Source: Gigantopelta aegis (Eukaryota; Mollusca; Gastropoda; Neomphalida; Peltospiridae). Taken from it: a stretch of 64,000 nucleotides of DNA. Shown piece after piece: positions 32,940 to 44,240 of the stretch. The notes beneath the pieces are model-generated. The model was not told the origin of the DNA. It worked only from the letters and a program-made list of their open reading frames with translations, and searched no databases. The stretch lies in assembly GCF_016097555.1 (NCBI RefSeq), contig NC_054703.1:12488554-12552553 (forward strand), given 5' to 3'. The translations under genes and the position numbers were made by a program. Every line of letters begins with the position of its first letter. The first letter of the stretch is position 1.

Positions 32940-33328
32940 TAGGAAACAGGACATATGAATTATACAATTCAAAACTTAGACTGAAGCAAGATATGTGAAT
33001 TATACAATTAAAAACTTAGACTGAAGCAAGATATGTGAATTATACAATTAAAAACTAAAACTGAACCATTATACAATTCAAAACTTAGACTGAACCAAGA
33101 CGTGAATTATACAATTCAAAACTTAGACTGAAGCAAGACATATTAATTATACAATTAAAAACTTAGACTGAAGCAAAACATATTGATTATACAATTAAAA
33201 ACTTAGACTGAAGCAAGACATGTGAATTATACAATTCAAAACGTAGACTAAAGCAAGACATGAATTAATACAGTTCAGAACGTAGACTGAAGCAAGACAT
33301 TAATTATACAGTTGAAAACTTAGACTGA
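32940..33328 (+). repeat. 40-bp minisatellite in the ZF2 leader
   Basis: About ten diverged units containing GAATTATACAATTAAAAACT and TTAGACTGAAGCAAGA, with some shortened. The array lies between the predicted acceptor and the ZF2 ATG, so it should be in the 5' untranslated part of the mRNA. ZF1 has no such array here. Confidence 0.85.
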
Positions 33329-33352
33329 AAAATCCTCCATTTGAAAAGCAAT

Positions 33353-34648
33353 ATGTCAAGCAGTGTTGATAGATGTGTGGAACGTGAGATCTCCTTAGGA
33401 CATCAACGTAACTCTAATGTGGAAATACCTGAAGGTAGACATGGTGGTGAGAAACCTTTCCAGTGCGGGATGTGTTTAAAGTGTGTATCGTCTAAGTTTA
33501 GAATTAAACAGCATATGTTAATTCATACTGGTGAAACACCGTTTCTGTGTGAGATATGTAAGAAATGTTTTCGTCAAAGTACTAACTTGAAAGAGCATAT
33601 GTCGGTTCATACTGGAATTAGAAAGTTCAAATGTGAGGTTTGTGCCAAACGTTTCTCTCATAAGTCCAAAATACATAGGCATATGTTGCTTCACACAGGT
33701 GTTAAGCCTTTCAAATGTGAGGTATGTGCAAAATGTTTCATATACAGCTCCAACTTGAAACAGCATACATTAACACACACTGGCGCTAAGCCTTTTAAAT
33801 GTGAGGTGTGTACAAACTGTTTTGCACGCACTGGTGACTTGAAAAAACATATGTTGATTCACACAGGTGTTAAATCTTTCAAATGTGAGGTGTGTGCAAA
33901 CTGTTTTGCACGCACTGGTGACTTGAAACAGCATATGTTGATTCACACAGGTGTTAGATCTTTCGAATGTGAGGTGTGTGCAAAAAGTTTTACACGCAGA
34001 GCTGTGTTGAAACGGCATACGTTGCTTCACACAGGTGTTAGACCTTTCGAATGTGATAGGTGTGCAAAAAGTTTTCCACGCACCAGTGACTTGAAACAGC
34101 ATATGTTGCTTCACACAGATGCTAAATCTTTGAAATGTGAGGTGTGTGCAAAATGTTTTGCAGGCACAGGTGCCTTGAAACGGCATATGTTGCTTCACAC
34201 AGGTGTTAAACCTTTCGAATGTGATAGGTGTGGGAAACGTTTTCTACTCCGAGATGGCTTGAAACAGCATATGTTTATCCACACTCGTGTTAGTCCTTTC
34301 AAATGTGATGTATGTGCAAAATGTTTTATAAACATGTCACTCTTGACGGAACATAATACAGTGGTTCACAGCGGTGTTAAACCTTTGAAATGCGAGGTGT
34401 GTGCAACATGTTTTACAAGCACTGCTGACTTAAAACAGCATATGTTGCTTCACACAGATGTTAAATCTTTCAAATGTGAGGTGTGTGAAAAATGTTTTGT
34501 ACGCAGAGGTGACTTGAAACAGCACATGCCGGTTCATACTGGTATTAAATCTTTCAAATGTGAAATATGTACAAAACGTTTTGCACGCAGATCTCAATTG
34601 AAACTGCATATGTCGGTTCACAATGGTGTCGAACCTTTCCAAATGTAA
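33353..34648 (+). CDS. C2H2 zinc-finger protein ZF2, 14 fingers, frameshifted end
   Basis: Predicted nuclear DNA-binding protein of 431 residues. About 35 leader residues (start MSSSVDR, with IPE later, as in ZF1) are followed by 14 C2H2 fingers of 28 residues (about 36-429). Finger 11 has one extra residue before its last His. Linkers vary around TGVKP. Fingers 5 and 6 are almost identical (CFARTGDLK), pointing to a recent single-finger duplication. There is no KRAB or BTB domain. The ATG at 33353 matches the starts of ZF1 and ZF3; a longer reading would use TTG. The frame ends at PFQM-stop because of an extra C at 34639-34640. Two more fingers continue in the next frame. Confidence 0.85.
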   Translation: MSSSVDRCVEREISLGHQRNSNVEIPEGRHGGEKPFQCGMCLKCVSSKFRIKQHMLIHTGETPFLCEICKKCFRQSTNLKEHMSVHTGIRKFKCEVCAKRFSHKSKIHRHMLLHTGVKPFKCEVCAKCFIYSSNLKQHTLTHTGAKPFKCEVCTNCFARTGDLKKHMLIHTGVKSFKCEVCANCFARTGDLKQHMLIHTGVRSFECEVCAKSFTRRAVLKRHTLLHTGVRPFECDRCAKSFPRTSDLKQHMLLHTDAKSLKCEVCAKCFAGTGALKRHMLLHTGVKPFECDRCGKRFLLRDGLKQHMFIHTRVSPFKCDVCAKCFINMSLLTEHNTVVHSGVKPLKCEVCATCFTSTADLKQHMLLHTDVKSFKCEVCEKCFVRRGDLKQHMPVHTGIKSFKCEICTKRFARRSQLKLHMSVHNGVEPFQM

Positions 34649-34811
34649 GGTGTGTGAGAAATGTTTTGCATGCAAGTCCTGCTTGAAAGAGCATGATATG
34701 TTGGTTCACGCAGCTGATAAACCTTTCAAGTGTGACGTGTGCACTAAAGGTTACACACGGAGTCGTCAGCTGCAGCACCATCAGTTGACTCGTACAACTT
34801 TGAAATGCTGA
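34623..34811 (+). pseudogene. Two terminal ZF2 fingers after a +1 frameshift
   Basis: This frame continues ZF2: CKVCEKCFACKSCLKEHDML, linker ADKP, then CDVCTKGYTRSRQLQHHQL. The final helix has Arg where the second metal-binding His is expected, and the frame stops at TLKC. Removing the extra base at 34639-34640 would join it to ZF2, giving 16 fingers. Either a real recent mutation or a one-base assembly error explains it. Confidence 0.75.
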
Positions 34812-37750
34812 ATGTGCACATACTGTTTTAAAACAGGCACCGCCAGCTTGAAGCGTCAAAAGTACGTCCATACAACTAACAAACCTTTGAATTGCTGAAT
34901 GTACACATAGTCTTTTAAAACAGGCACCGCGAGCTTCAAGTGTCAAAAGTACGTCCATACAACTAACAAACCTTTGAATTGCTGAATGTACACACAGTGT
35001 TTTAAAACAGGCACCGCCAGCTTGAAGCGTCAAAAGTACGTCCATACAACTAACAAACCTTTGAATTGCTGAATGTACACACAGTCTTTTAAAACAGGCA
35101 CCGCCAGCTTGAAGCGTCAAAAGTACGTCCATACAACTAACAAACCTTTGAATTGCTGAATGTACACAGTCTTTTAAAACAGGCACCGCGAGCTTCAAGT
35201 GTCAAAAGTACGTCCATACAACTAACAAACCTTTGAATTGCTGAATGTACACACAGTGTTTTAAAACAGGCACCGCCAGCTTGAAGCGTCAAAAGTACGT
35301 CCATACAACTAACAAACCTTTGAATTGCTGAATGTACACAGTCTTTTAAAACAGGCACCGCCAGCTTCAAGTGTCAAAAGTACGTCCATACAACTAACAA
35401 ACCTTTGAATTGCTGAATGTACACACAGTGTTTTAAAACAGGCACCGCCAGCTTCAAGTGTCAAAAGTACGTCCATACAACTAACAAACCTTTGAATTGC
35501 TGAATGTACACACAGTGTTTTAAAACAGGCACTGCCAGCTTGAAGCGTCAAAAGTACGTCCATACAACTAACAAACCTTTGAATTGCTGAATGTACACAT
35601 AGTCTTTTAAAACAGGCACCGCCAGCTTCAAGTGTCAAAAGTACGTCCATACAACTAACAAACCTTTGAATTGCTGAATGTACACACAGTGTTTTAAAAC
35701 AGGCACCGCCAGCTTGAAGCGTCAAAAGTACGTCCATACAACTAACAAACCTCTGAATTGCTGAATGTGCACAGTGTTTTAAAACAGGCACCGCCAGCTT
35801 GAAGCGTCAAAAGTACGTCCATACAACTAACAAACCTTTGAATTGCTGAATGTACACATAGTCTTTTAAAACAGGCACCGCCAGCTTCAAGTGTCAAAAG
35901 TACGTCCATACAACTAACAAACCTTTGAATTGCTGAATGTACACACAGTGTTTTAAAACAGGCACTGCCAGCTTGAAGCGTCAAAAGTACGTCCATACAA
36001 CTAACAAACCTTTGAATTGCTGAATGTACACATAGTCTTTTAAAACAGGCACCGCCAGCTTCAAGTGTCAAAAGTACGTCCATACAACTAACAAACCTTT
36101 GAATTGCTGAATGTACACACAGTGTTTTAAAACAGGCACCGCCAGCTTGAAGCGTCAAAAGTACGTCCATACAACTAACAAACCTCTGAATTGCTGAATG
36201 TGCACAGTGTTTTAAAACAGGCACCGCCAGCTTGAAGCGTCAAAAGTACGTCCATACAACTAACAAACCTTTGAATTGCTGAATGTACACATAGTCTTTT
36301 AAAACAGGCACCGCCAGCTTCAAGTGTCAAAAGTACGTCCATACAACTAACAAACCTTTGAATTGCTGAATGTACACACAGTGTTTTAAAACAGGCACCG
36401 CCAGCTTGAAGCGTCAAAAGTACGTCCATACAACTAACAAACCTCTGAATTGCTGAATGTGCACAGTGTTTTAAAACAGGCACCGCCAGCTTGAAGCGTC
36501 AAAAGTACGTCCATACAACTAACAAACCTCTGAATTGCTGAATGTACACACAGTGTTTTAAAACAGGCACCGCCAGCTTGAAGCGTCAAAAGTACGTCCA
36601 TACAACTAACAAACCTCTGAATTGCTGAATGTGCACAGTGTTTTAAAACAGGCACCGCCAGCTTGAAGCGTCAAAAGTACGTCCATACAACTAACAAACC
36701 TTTGAATTGCTGAATGTACACACAGTGTTTTAAAACAGGCACCGCCAGCTTGAAGCGTCAAAAGTACGTCCATACAACTAACAAACCTTTGAATTGCTGA
36801 ATGTACACACAGTGTTTTAAAACAGGCACCGCCAGCTTGAAGCGTCAAAAGTACGTCCATACAACTAACAAACCTTTGAATTGCTGAATGTACACACAGT
36901 GTTTTAAAACAGGCACCGCCAGCTTGAAGCGTCAAAAGTACGTCCATACAACTAACAAACCTTTGAATTGCTGAATGTGCACAGTGTTTTAAAACAGGCA
37001 CCGCCAGCTTGAAGCGTCAAAAGTACGTCCATACAACTAACAAACCTCTGAATTGCTGAATGTGCACAGTGTTTTAAAACAGGCACCGCCAGCTTGAAGC
37101 GTCAAAAGTACGTCCATACAACTAACAAACCTCTGAATTGCTGAATGTGCACAGTGTTTTAAAACAGGCACCGCCAGCTTGAAGCGTCAAAAGTACGTCC
37201 ATACAACTAACAAACCTTTGAATTGCTGAATGTACACAGTCTTTTAAAACAGGCACCGCGAGCTTCAAGTGTCAAAAGTACGTCCATACAACTAACAAAC
37301 CTTTGAATTGCTGAATGTACACACAGTGTTTTAAAACAGGCACCGCCAGCTTGAAGCGTCAAAAGTATGTCCATACAACTAACAAACCTTTGAATTGCTG
37401 AATGTGCACAGTGTTTTAAAACAGGCACCGCCAGCTTGAAGCGTCAAAAGTACGTCCATACAACTAACAAACCTCTGAATTGCTGAATGTGCACAGTGTT
37501 TTAAAACAGGCACCGCCAGCTTGAAGCGTCAAAAGTACGTCCATAAAACTAACAAACCTCTGAATTGCTGAATGTGCACAGTGTTTTAAAACAGGCACCG
37601 CCAGCTTGAAGCGTCAAAAGTACGTCCATACAACTAACAAACCTCTGAATTGCTGAATGTGCACAGTGTTTTAAAACAGGCACCGCCAGCTTGAAGCGTC
37701 AAAAGTACGTCCATACAACTAACAAACCTCTGAATTGCTGAATGTGCACA
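34812..37750 (+). repeat. Satellite of decayed zinc-finger modules, about 34 copies
   Basis: Units of 85 or 87 bp follow the ZF2 frame directly. Translated in ZF2 sense, a unit reads Cys-stop-Met-Cys/Tyr, then CFKTGTASLKRQKYVHTTNKP. This is a C2H2 finger with a stop between its cysteines, Gln in place of the first His, the last His kept, and a linker ending NKP like GEKP. Units alternate TTGAAGCG and TTCAAGTG types and GTGCACAGTG (85 bp) and GTACACACAGTG (87 bp) types, in higher-order blocks near 35340-36480. The minus-strand frames of 73-214 residues here are not genes. Confidence 0.9.
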
Positions 37751-37807
37751 GACTGTTGTATTAAACTAGTTTGGGAGTGGCATCTTATTTAGCAGTATAA
37801 TCGTGAA

Positions 37808-38075
37808 ACTGTCGCCACTACATGGGCTACTCTTCCGATTAGCAGCAAGGAATCTTTTATTTGCACTTCCCACAGGCAGGATAGCACAAACCATGGCCTT
37901 TGTTGAACCAGTTATGGATCACTGGTCGGTGCAAGTGGTTTACACCTACCCAGTGAGCCTTGCGGAGCACTCACTCAGGGTTTGGAGTCGGTATCTGGAT
38001 TAAAAATCCCATGCCTCGACTGGGATCCGAACCCAGTACCTACCAGCCTGTAGACCGATGGCCTGCCACGACGCC
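37808..38075 (-). mobile_element. SINE, H2 head, tail truncated
   Basis: It starts in the TB body (CTGTCGCCACTACATGGGCT) and ends with the H2 head (GGGATCCGAACCCAGTACCT, GTAGACCGATGGCC, CCACGACGCC). It abuts the right end of the finger satellite. Confidence 0.85.
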
Positions 38076-38254
38076 AGCTTGAAGTCTATGTGTCCATACT
38101 TACATGTACGAAACCTTTAAATTCTTTTAGCACATGCTACATTAGTTTTGTAGTTATCTACTGATATCTTTTTAAAACTTTATATCCTGACAATATGCGC
38201 TGTCTATAATATAAACAGAGTTCCGTGATGGTTTATTTATTTTTTTATTTGTAG

Positions 38255-38294
<40 letters not shown>

Positions 38295-38378
38295 AATCAA
38301 TTTGAATTTAGAATTTTGTAAAATTTTAAATATGTTTCTTATGAACTAAGCAATAAAAATGTGAAATCTGGGACAAAA
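38076..38378. other. Spacer with (ATT)n
   Basis: A 35-bp ATT microsatellite lies at 38258-38292. A CCAGCTTGAAGTC fragment at its left resembles the satellite unit. No gene. Confidence 0.5.
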
Positions 38379-38747
38379 AAGTTTGTTTTATATAACGACG
38401 CCACTAGAGCACATTGATTTTTTTATCTTATCACCGGCTATTGGACGTCAAATATATGGTCATTCTGACACTGTTTTTTTTTTAGAGGAAACCCGCTGTT
38501 GCCACATAGGCTACTCTTTTACGACAGGCAGCAAGGGATCTTTTATTTGCGCTTCCCACAGGCAGGATAGCACAAACCATGGCCTTTGTTGAACCAGTTA
38601 TGGATCACTGGTCAGTGCAAGTGGTTTATACCTACCCACTGAGCCTTGCGGAGTACCCTCTCGGGGTTTGGAGTCGGTATCTGGATTAAAAATCCCATAC
38701 CTCGACTGGGATCCGAACCCAGTACCTACCAGCCTGTAGACCAATGG
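38379..38747 (-). mobile_element. SINE, H2 head, TA-like tail, full length
   Basis: The tail GTTTGTTTTATATAACGACG, core GCAGCAAGGGATCTTTTATT and H2 head (GATCCGAACCCAGTACCTAC) are all present. This pairs the H2 head with a TA tail, unlike 46460-46848, where H2 carries TB. Confidence 0.88.
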
Positions 38748-39440
38748 GAAATCTTGGACAAATGCTCAAGTTGATTTTTTGTTCTTCTCATGAATAGCCA
38801 CTATAATGCCTGGTTCAGGAAAAAAATTCCACTTTTAAAAGCTGAATAACCTTTTTGTTATGTTGATTATTGTGGATACAAATTTCACTTTGATAAATAG
38901 CATACTTTTAACATGTTGCTTGATATAACATCAGGGTTTCTGCCAGAGGGTAAAATGAGTATGGCGCCATACCTAAATGTTTTGCTGATTTTCTTTTAAA
39001 GTTTACCTTTTGACAAAATTAATTAGTCTTATCATTACTGTATTATTTTCTAAACCCTAAACTTAACCCATTTCCTTTCTGGGGGAGACCCCCCCCCCCC
39101 CCCCCCCACACACCTCCTGTTGACTGTGGTTGCATTCAATTCCATAGCGCCATACCCAAAAATATCTGAACACTGAACATGTAATGTATAAATGTATAAA
39201 TGTAATGTATAAAAGACACCACCTTTGAACCCCTAAAAAAATCGAACCTCCCAAAAAAACTATAACAAAAAAAACCCCCAAAACCCCAAAACCCCACAAA
39301 CAAATAATAATAATAATAAAAACCCCAACAAAAACCAACAAAAAACAAAAAACAAATAAACAGCCATCACAAAAACTTAATCGATTGTCTCCGAGGGTAC
39401 GAAAAAACCGAAGTTTATTGGCTCACAAAGTTCTTGTATC
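38748..39440. other. Spacer with a poly-C run
   Basis: A C-run lies at 39090-39107. An A-rich low-complexity stretch (39230-39360) produces spurious long frames on the minus strand. No gene recognised. Confidence 0.5.
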
Positions 39441-39447
39441 TATCCAC

Positions 39448-39482
<35 letters not shown>

Positions 39483-39484
39483 TA

Positions 39485-39560
<76 letters not shown>

Positions 39561-39600
39561 AGACAGACAGACACAGAGAGAAAGACAGAGGGGGAGAGAG
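39448..39600. repeat. (TA)n(GA)n microsatellite
   Basis: Two TA-then-GA blocks followed by GACAGACAGACA. Confidence 0.97.
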
Positions 39601-39624
39601 ATAGTGTTTATTTCAGCTATCCAG

Positions 39625-39896
39625 TATTTCATTTCATTTCAACTTATTTTGGTGCTTATATCCAATTAAGGTTCAAGCACGCTTTCCTGAGGACACACCT
39701 CAGCTATCTGGGCTGTCTGTCCAGGATAGTGGGTTAGTTGTTAATTGTTAGTGGTTAATGAGAGAGAAGAGGGTTTAGTAGTCTTACACCTACCCAATGA
39801 GTCGTTAAAACTCGCTCTGGGTGGGAGCCGGTACCGCGCTGCGAACCCTGTATCTACCAGCCTTATGCTCGATGGCTTAACCACGACGCCACCGAG
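39625..39896 (-). mobile_element. SINE-F, complete copy with 9-bp duplication
   Basis: GCTATCCAG flanks it at 39616-39624 and 39897-39905. On the minus strand the tRNA-like head begins CCTCGGTGGCGTCGTGGTTA, with B-box-like GGGTTCGCAG. The body has CCACTAACAATTAACAACTA and the end is AAGTTGAAATGAAATGAAAT. The head is close to H2 but the body is unrelated to the H1-H3 core. Confidence 0.85.
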
Positions 39897-39950
39897 GCTA
39901 TCCAGCAACTTGTGCCGTGTTTAAGAGGCCGAACACTCGCAACTAATTGG

Positions 39951-40258
39951 GTTGGGATGTAGCCCAGTGTAGCTTGATGCGCGGTCGGTCTGGGATCGAT
40001 CCCCGTCGGTGGACTCATTGGGTTATTTCTCGCTCCAGCCAGTGCCACGACTGGTATACCAAAGGCCGTGGTATGTTTTATCCTGTCTGTGGGATGGTGC
40101 ATATAAAAGATCCTTGCTGTTAGTCGAAAAGAGTAGCCCATGAAGTGGCGACAGCGGGTTTCCTCTCTCAATATCTGTTTGGTCCGTAACCATATGTCCG
40201 ACGCCATATAACCGTACACAAAATGTGTCGAGTGTGTCGTTGAATAAAACATTTTCCT
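39951..40258 (+). mobile_element. SINE, H1 head, TB tail, near full length
   Basis: GGATGTAGCCCAGTGTAGCT, GGGATCGATCCCCGTCGG, the core, and GTGTGTCGTTGAATAAAACA at the end. A few bases are missing in the A box and core. Confidence 0.9.
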
Positions 40259-40443
40259 TCTTTCGCAACTAATTTGACTGGTACCATCGTCTTCTGTCAC
40301 ATCACATTCATCTAACATTCAACACAAAAACTAGTCTTGACAGCGACTGCGACAACTCGCCTCTGGTCCTTGCATTCGATTGATGACTGGTCACCTTTTA
40401 TTAATCTGCTTGTTTCCGATATCATGCGTTCCTTTTCTACGAA

Positions 40444-40651
40444 GGGACAGGATGTGGTCCACTGTAAGGCGCTCGATTTGGGATCGATCCTCGTCGGAAA
40501 GCCCATTGAGCTATTTCTCGTTCCAGCCAGTGCACCATGACTGACATATCAAAAGCCGTGGTATGTGCTATTCTGTCTGTAGATGGAGCATATCAAAGAT
40601 CCCTTGCTACTAACAGAAAGAGGGGGGGGGGGGGGGTTCCTCTATGAGACT
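40444..40651 (+). mobile_element. SINE, H1 head, tail replaced by poly-G
   Basis: Head GATGTGGTCCACTGTAAGGC and GGGATCGATCC are present. The body is interrupted by a 16-bp G run at 40622-40637 and stops soon after. Confidence 0.8.
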
Positions 40652-41100
40652 TAAAGGGATAGTAAACTCAAACAGCCTTATGTGTTGGAAAGATGCACAC
40701 ACATGCTGACACTTTAACAAATGAAACACGTGTAATTTTAGAGTTAATAAAAAATATAAAAACCGTGATTATCATGCTAACTGGAGGCAGACATTTCTTT
40801 TGTTTTCGGTGCGTCCAGAATTCTAGCTTGGGGCGAAGTGACGTCAGCTCCGACCAACTCCTGTATGCACAGTGTAAACAAACGCAGTCATTTACGACAA
40901 GGCGCTTCGCTTTTATCAACCAGACTTGTAAAACAACATAAATAACTTGATAATATAATAAACTGTTTAACTAAATATATTTCAATTTGCATTATTAAAA
41001 CGAAATGGGGTTATAGTATTTTTCTCTCTTAAAAAATCCAAAGAAATGCATATTATTAGTCCAGTCAAACTAAGTTTAAAAAAGGCCTAACATGGAACAC
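40652..41100. other. Spacer starting with a possible TTAA-element end
   Basis: CTTAAAGGGATAGTAAACTC at 40650 has the TTAAAGGGA start of TTAA MITEs, but no matching inverse end was found. No gene recognised. A short ORF pair near 40668-40941 overlaps on opposite strands and looks random. Confidence 0.4.
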
Positions 41101-41101
41101 A

Positions 41102-42440
41102 TTGCAACAGAATTTATTTTTGTTGTAATTTGTTCTCAAAACCATCCTAGACAACATATCATAAATTAAATATGGCCGCCACAGTAATATTTTTCAACAG
41201 TATACACATGTATGTGTGCTGAAACAAGATATATTTAGTAAATGATATTTTAATTGCATTGTATTTTGTCTGTAATAACTTACTTGATGACTTAGAAATA
41301 CCTCCCTTAATTTATAATTTAAAATGGTTTTTATTTTTCAAGATTACTGCCAACATTCCCATTGAAATAACAGTTCCTTAAAATTCCAAAGTGATCTGAG
41401 ATCTTGATAACCTTGCAACATCATTAATTTTTGTTGTAACTTACTCTCAAAGCCATCCTAGACAACATATCAAAAGTGTGCATTTATGTATGTTGGGGAG
41501 AGTGACTAATTTACATAAATTAAAATTGCCGCCATGTTATGTTACAACAGTATACACTTGTATGTGTACCAGTACAAGATATATTTAGTAAATGATGTTT
41601 TAAATGATTGTATTTAGTCCATAAAGACCTATATTTATTTATGGTTTACGATGGTTTTCATTTTTCAAGATGGTCGCCAACATCCCATTGAAATAACCGT
41701 TCCTTAAAGGGACATTCCTGAGTTTGCTGCAATGTTTAAGATGTTATCGACTAACAGAGACTTTTTAACGATTGTAATTATATATCAAATATATTTTTCT
41801 GCACAAAATATTAGTGGCTGTATATTAAACATGTTTATGATAGTTCTAAAATTTGTACTTGGTTAAAATTCATATTATTTCCTAAAATATATTTTTTCGT
41901 ACGTACGAAATTATTTGAAGACAAAATCCGGATTTGGCTTCTTACAAGTATTAAGACGACCAGAAACACACTGAATATACAGACACTGATATTCTAAACA
42001 AAAACAAAATATTTAATATATAAGTTTAATCGTAGAAATATTTTATTAGTCGGAAACATCTTACAATGCAGCAAACTCAAGAATGTCCCTTTAAAATTCG
42101 AAAATAATCTAAGATTTGGTGATCTTGCAAAAACATATTTTTGTTATAATGTACTCTGAATACCATCCTAGACAACATATCAAAAAGATAATATGATGTA
42201 ACCAGGGCAAAGTGACAAATTTGCATAATTAAATATGACCGCCACATGACATATTTTACAATTTAGTAAACATATATGTGTGCTGAAACGAGATATATTT
42301 AGTAAATGTTATTTTAAATTCATTGTATTTTGTTTGTAATAACCTACATAATGACTTAGAAAGACCTCCATTAATTTATATCTTAAGATGGCTTTCATTT
42401 TTAAAGATGGCCGCCAATATTAAAATTGAAATAACAGTTC
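41102..42440. repeat. Three tandem copies of a 312-325 bp unit
   Basis: Units begin at TTGCAAC/TTGCAAA (41102, 41413, 42124) and share CCATCCTAGACAACATATCA, AGATATATTTAGTAAATG and CAAGATGG or similar before CAGTTCCT. The second unit contains the MITE at 41708-42090. Copies differ by many substitutions, so the tandem array is old. Confidence 0.85.
41708..42090 (+). mobile_element. TTAA-2 MITE, full length, with empty site next door
   Basis: 383 bp with ends AGGGACATTCCTGAGTTTGC and GCAAACTCAAGAATGTCCCT, and TTAA at 41704-41707 and 42091-42094. The same tandem-unit site without an insertion is at 41371-41390 (CAGTTCCTTAAAATTCCAAA). This shows that TTAA was duplicated on insertion. The interior has a CGTACGTACG palindrome and no ORF. 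Confidence 0.95.
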
Positions 42441-43754
42441 CTCTACAATGATCCGAGATCTCGGTAATCTATTCCATTTGTGTTTAAAAACATAAGTAAA
42501 GTAGTATGTCACTTTGTTGATTAATGAGTTCCACATATAGCATGGTCTTACAGTTAATCAATTAGCCTATCTTCTGAAGACAAAACTGAAATTCGTGTGC
42601 ACAATTTATTTCTATTTCTTACATGCAAACATCCATTCTTTGCCAATTTCCTTTCAAGTGCACCATTGTGTCATAGTCTGTTTTGCCAGTGCTCCAATAT
42701 GCATTTGAAATTACACATCAATGACGGGGTGAAACCTATTTGCCCTGAAACGTGTTTCTTCATTTTCACATAATGACTATCTGTAGAATAAAATAACACA
42801 AATGTGAAGAATCCAATCACAAAGTTACCCTACCTTACACTCTGGATCATTCAGGAAATTGTTAGTTTCACACATATATAGTAAAAGACAATTAATCTAC
42901 CTGAAGCAACAATGAAAATTCTGTAGAAGATGTTTAAAAATCATGAAGCAATACATGTATGTACAGTCAGAATGGGATATGCAGACAAACATCAGCTTAT
43001 TGGTTACAGACAATAGCTATTTTCCCATTTACATGTAGTTGAAAATCCAGACATATATCCGCACAAGTAGTCTGGTGTTTGGCTATTTCATGGCAGATAG
43101 CTTTGTAGTGGAAACTATTAGACGGAAGTTGACAGGAGAATGCATACAGTTTGCAAACTTGCTGACATTGAATTTTTTTTTTGTAGTAATTACAGCCAAT
43201 TCAAATGTAATACTTTTACTGTAAAATGGGGGTACGCCGGCCAGGTTTAGTCGGTTTGTTTGTTTAAACCAATATCTTGGGAAGAGCTGTCCTTTTCAGG
43301 ATATGTGCCCCCAGGCAGGCAAAGGAGCATAAAACCCCCACGGGCCTACTGATATTAATAAAAGTGCTATATAGCCACTAATGCTATATAGAGACATACC
43401 GTATATCATAAATAATTGTGATCTGTGCCCTGATATAGTCTCTATATGTCTACCATGAACTGTTTTGAAAGTTTTCAGGAGTCCTTGATTATTATAACTG
43501 TGATGAAACAACTTCTGTACAAGAATAATATGACATAGTGAAACTGGCATACATTGAGCTTGCCCTAAGATACAAATATAATACAGAAATTGTGATATGT
43601 AAATTGCAAAAGGTGATACAGAAGATAAATTGCTTCTGGAAAGCTGAAGCGTCCCTTCTGTCTTATAACAACAACGTCAGTTTGAATGTCTATGTATATA
43701 TCAGATTTGACACATTCATTGGTTTCGTTTCTGTCTTTCAAATTTGTCTATCTT
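42441..43754. other. Spacer, nothing recognised
   Basis: Short frames only, without recognisable domains. No inverted ends or SINE cores were seen. Confidence 0.45.
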
Positions 43755-44240
43755 CAATCTAATTAAAATTAGCTCCACTATTACATGTGGATCTAACAGC
43801 AGCCCGTTGGAGCTCATGTCCAGTTGACCTTTCATTCGACCAATCAAAACCTTACTTGCAAAATCATGCCAGTAATTTGAAAACATTCGGGATTATGCCG
43901 AGGGTATACGAAATGATTCGGGTGAATTACGAAGTATGCCGGAAACTAATTGCAATATAAAATTTTATATAAAATTCGTTTCAAGACGAAAAAAACCCGT
44001 GATGGTTATTACTGCACTTTCCCCCCTGTTTTTTCAATGTTGAAACAGACCAACAAGTTCGCCTATTGCATAAATAGTCTCGCCCGATATTTTTAGAATT
44101 TGTATGCTCCCGAATAACGCTATAAAAGGCGAAGTGTAATTGGTCGATATTTAAATTATTATTTATTGATGAAATGTCACCTGGACATGAGAGTCCACAC
44201 AATGCTGTTAAGACCAGTAGAGCTAATTTTAATCAGATTG
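43755..44240 (+). mobile_element. 9-bp-target MITE, copy B
   Basis: 486 bp with ends CAATCTAATTAAAATTAGCT and AGCTAATTTTAATCAGATTG. Flanks GTCTATCTT and GTCTTTCTT match at 8 of 9 bases. It lacks about 50 bp (TATAGCCATAAAATCTG region) that copies A and C have. No ORF. Confidence 0.9.

Noticed and set aside
33518..34198. Minus-strand frames in ZF2, and plus-strand frames in ZF1 and ZF3
   Set aside because: Antisense shadows of finger codons with no independent signal.
34554..37428. Minus-strand frames of 73-214 residues with repeated RFVSCMDVLLTL
   Set aside because: They are the antisense of the decayed finger satellite. Frames break whenever an 85-bp unit replaces an 87-bp one, and no start, domain or splice context supports them.
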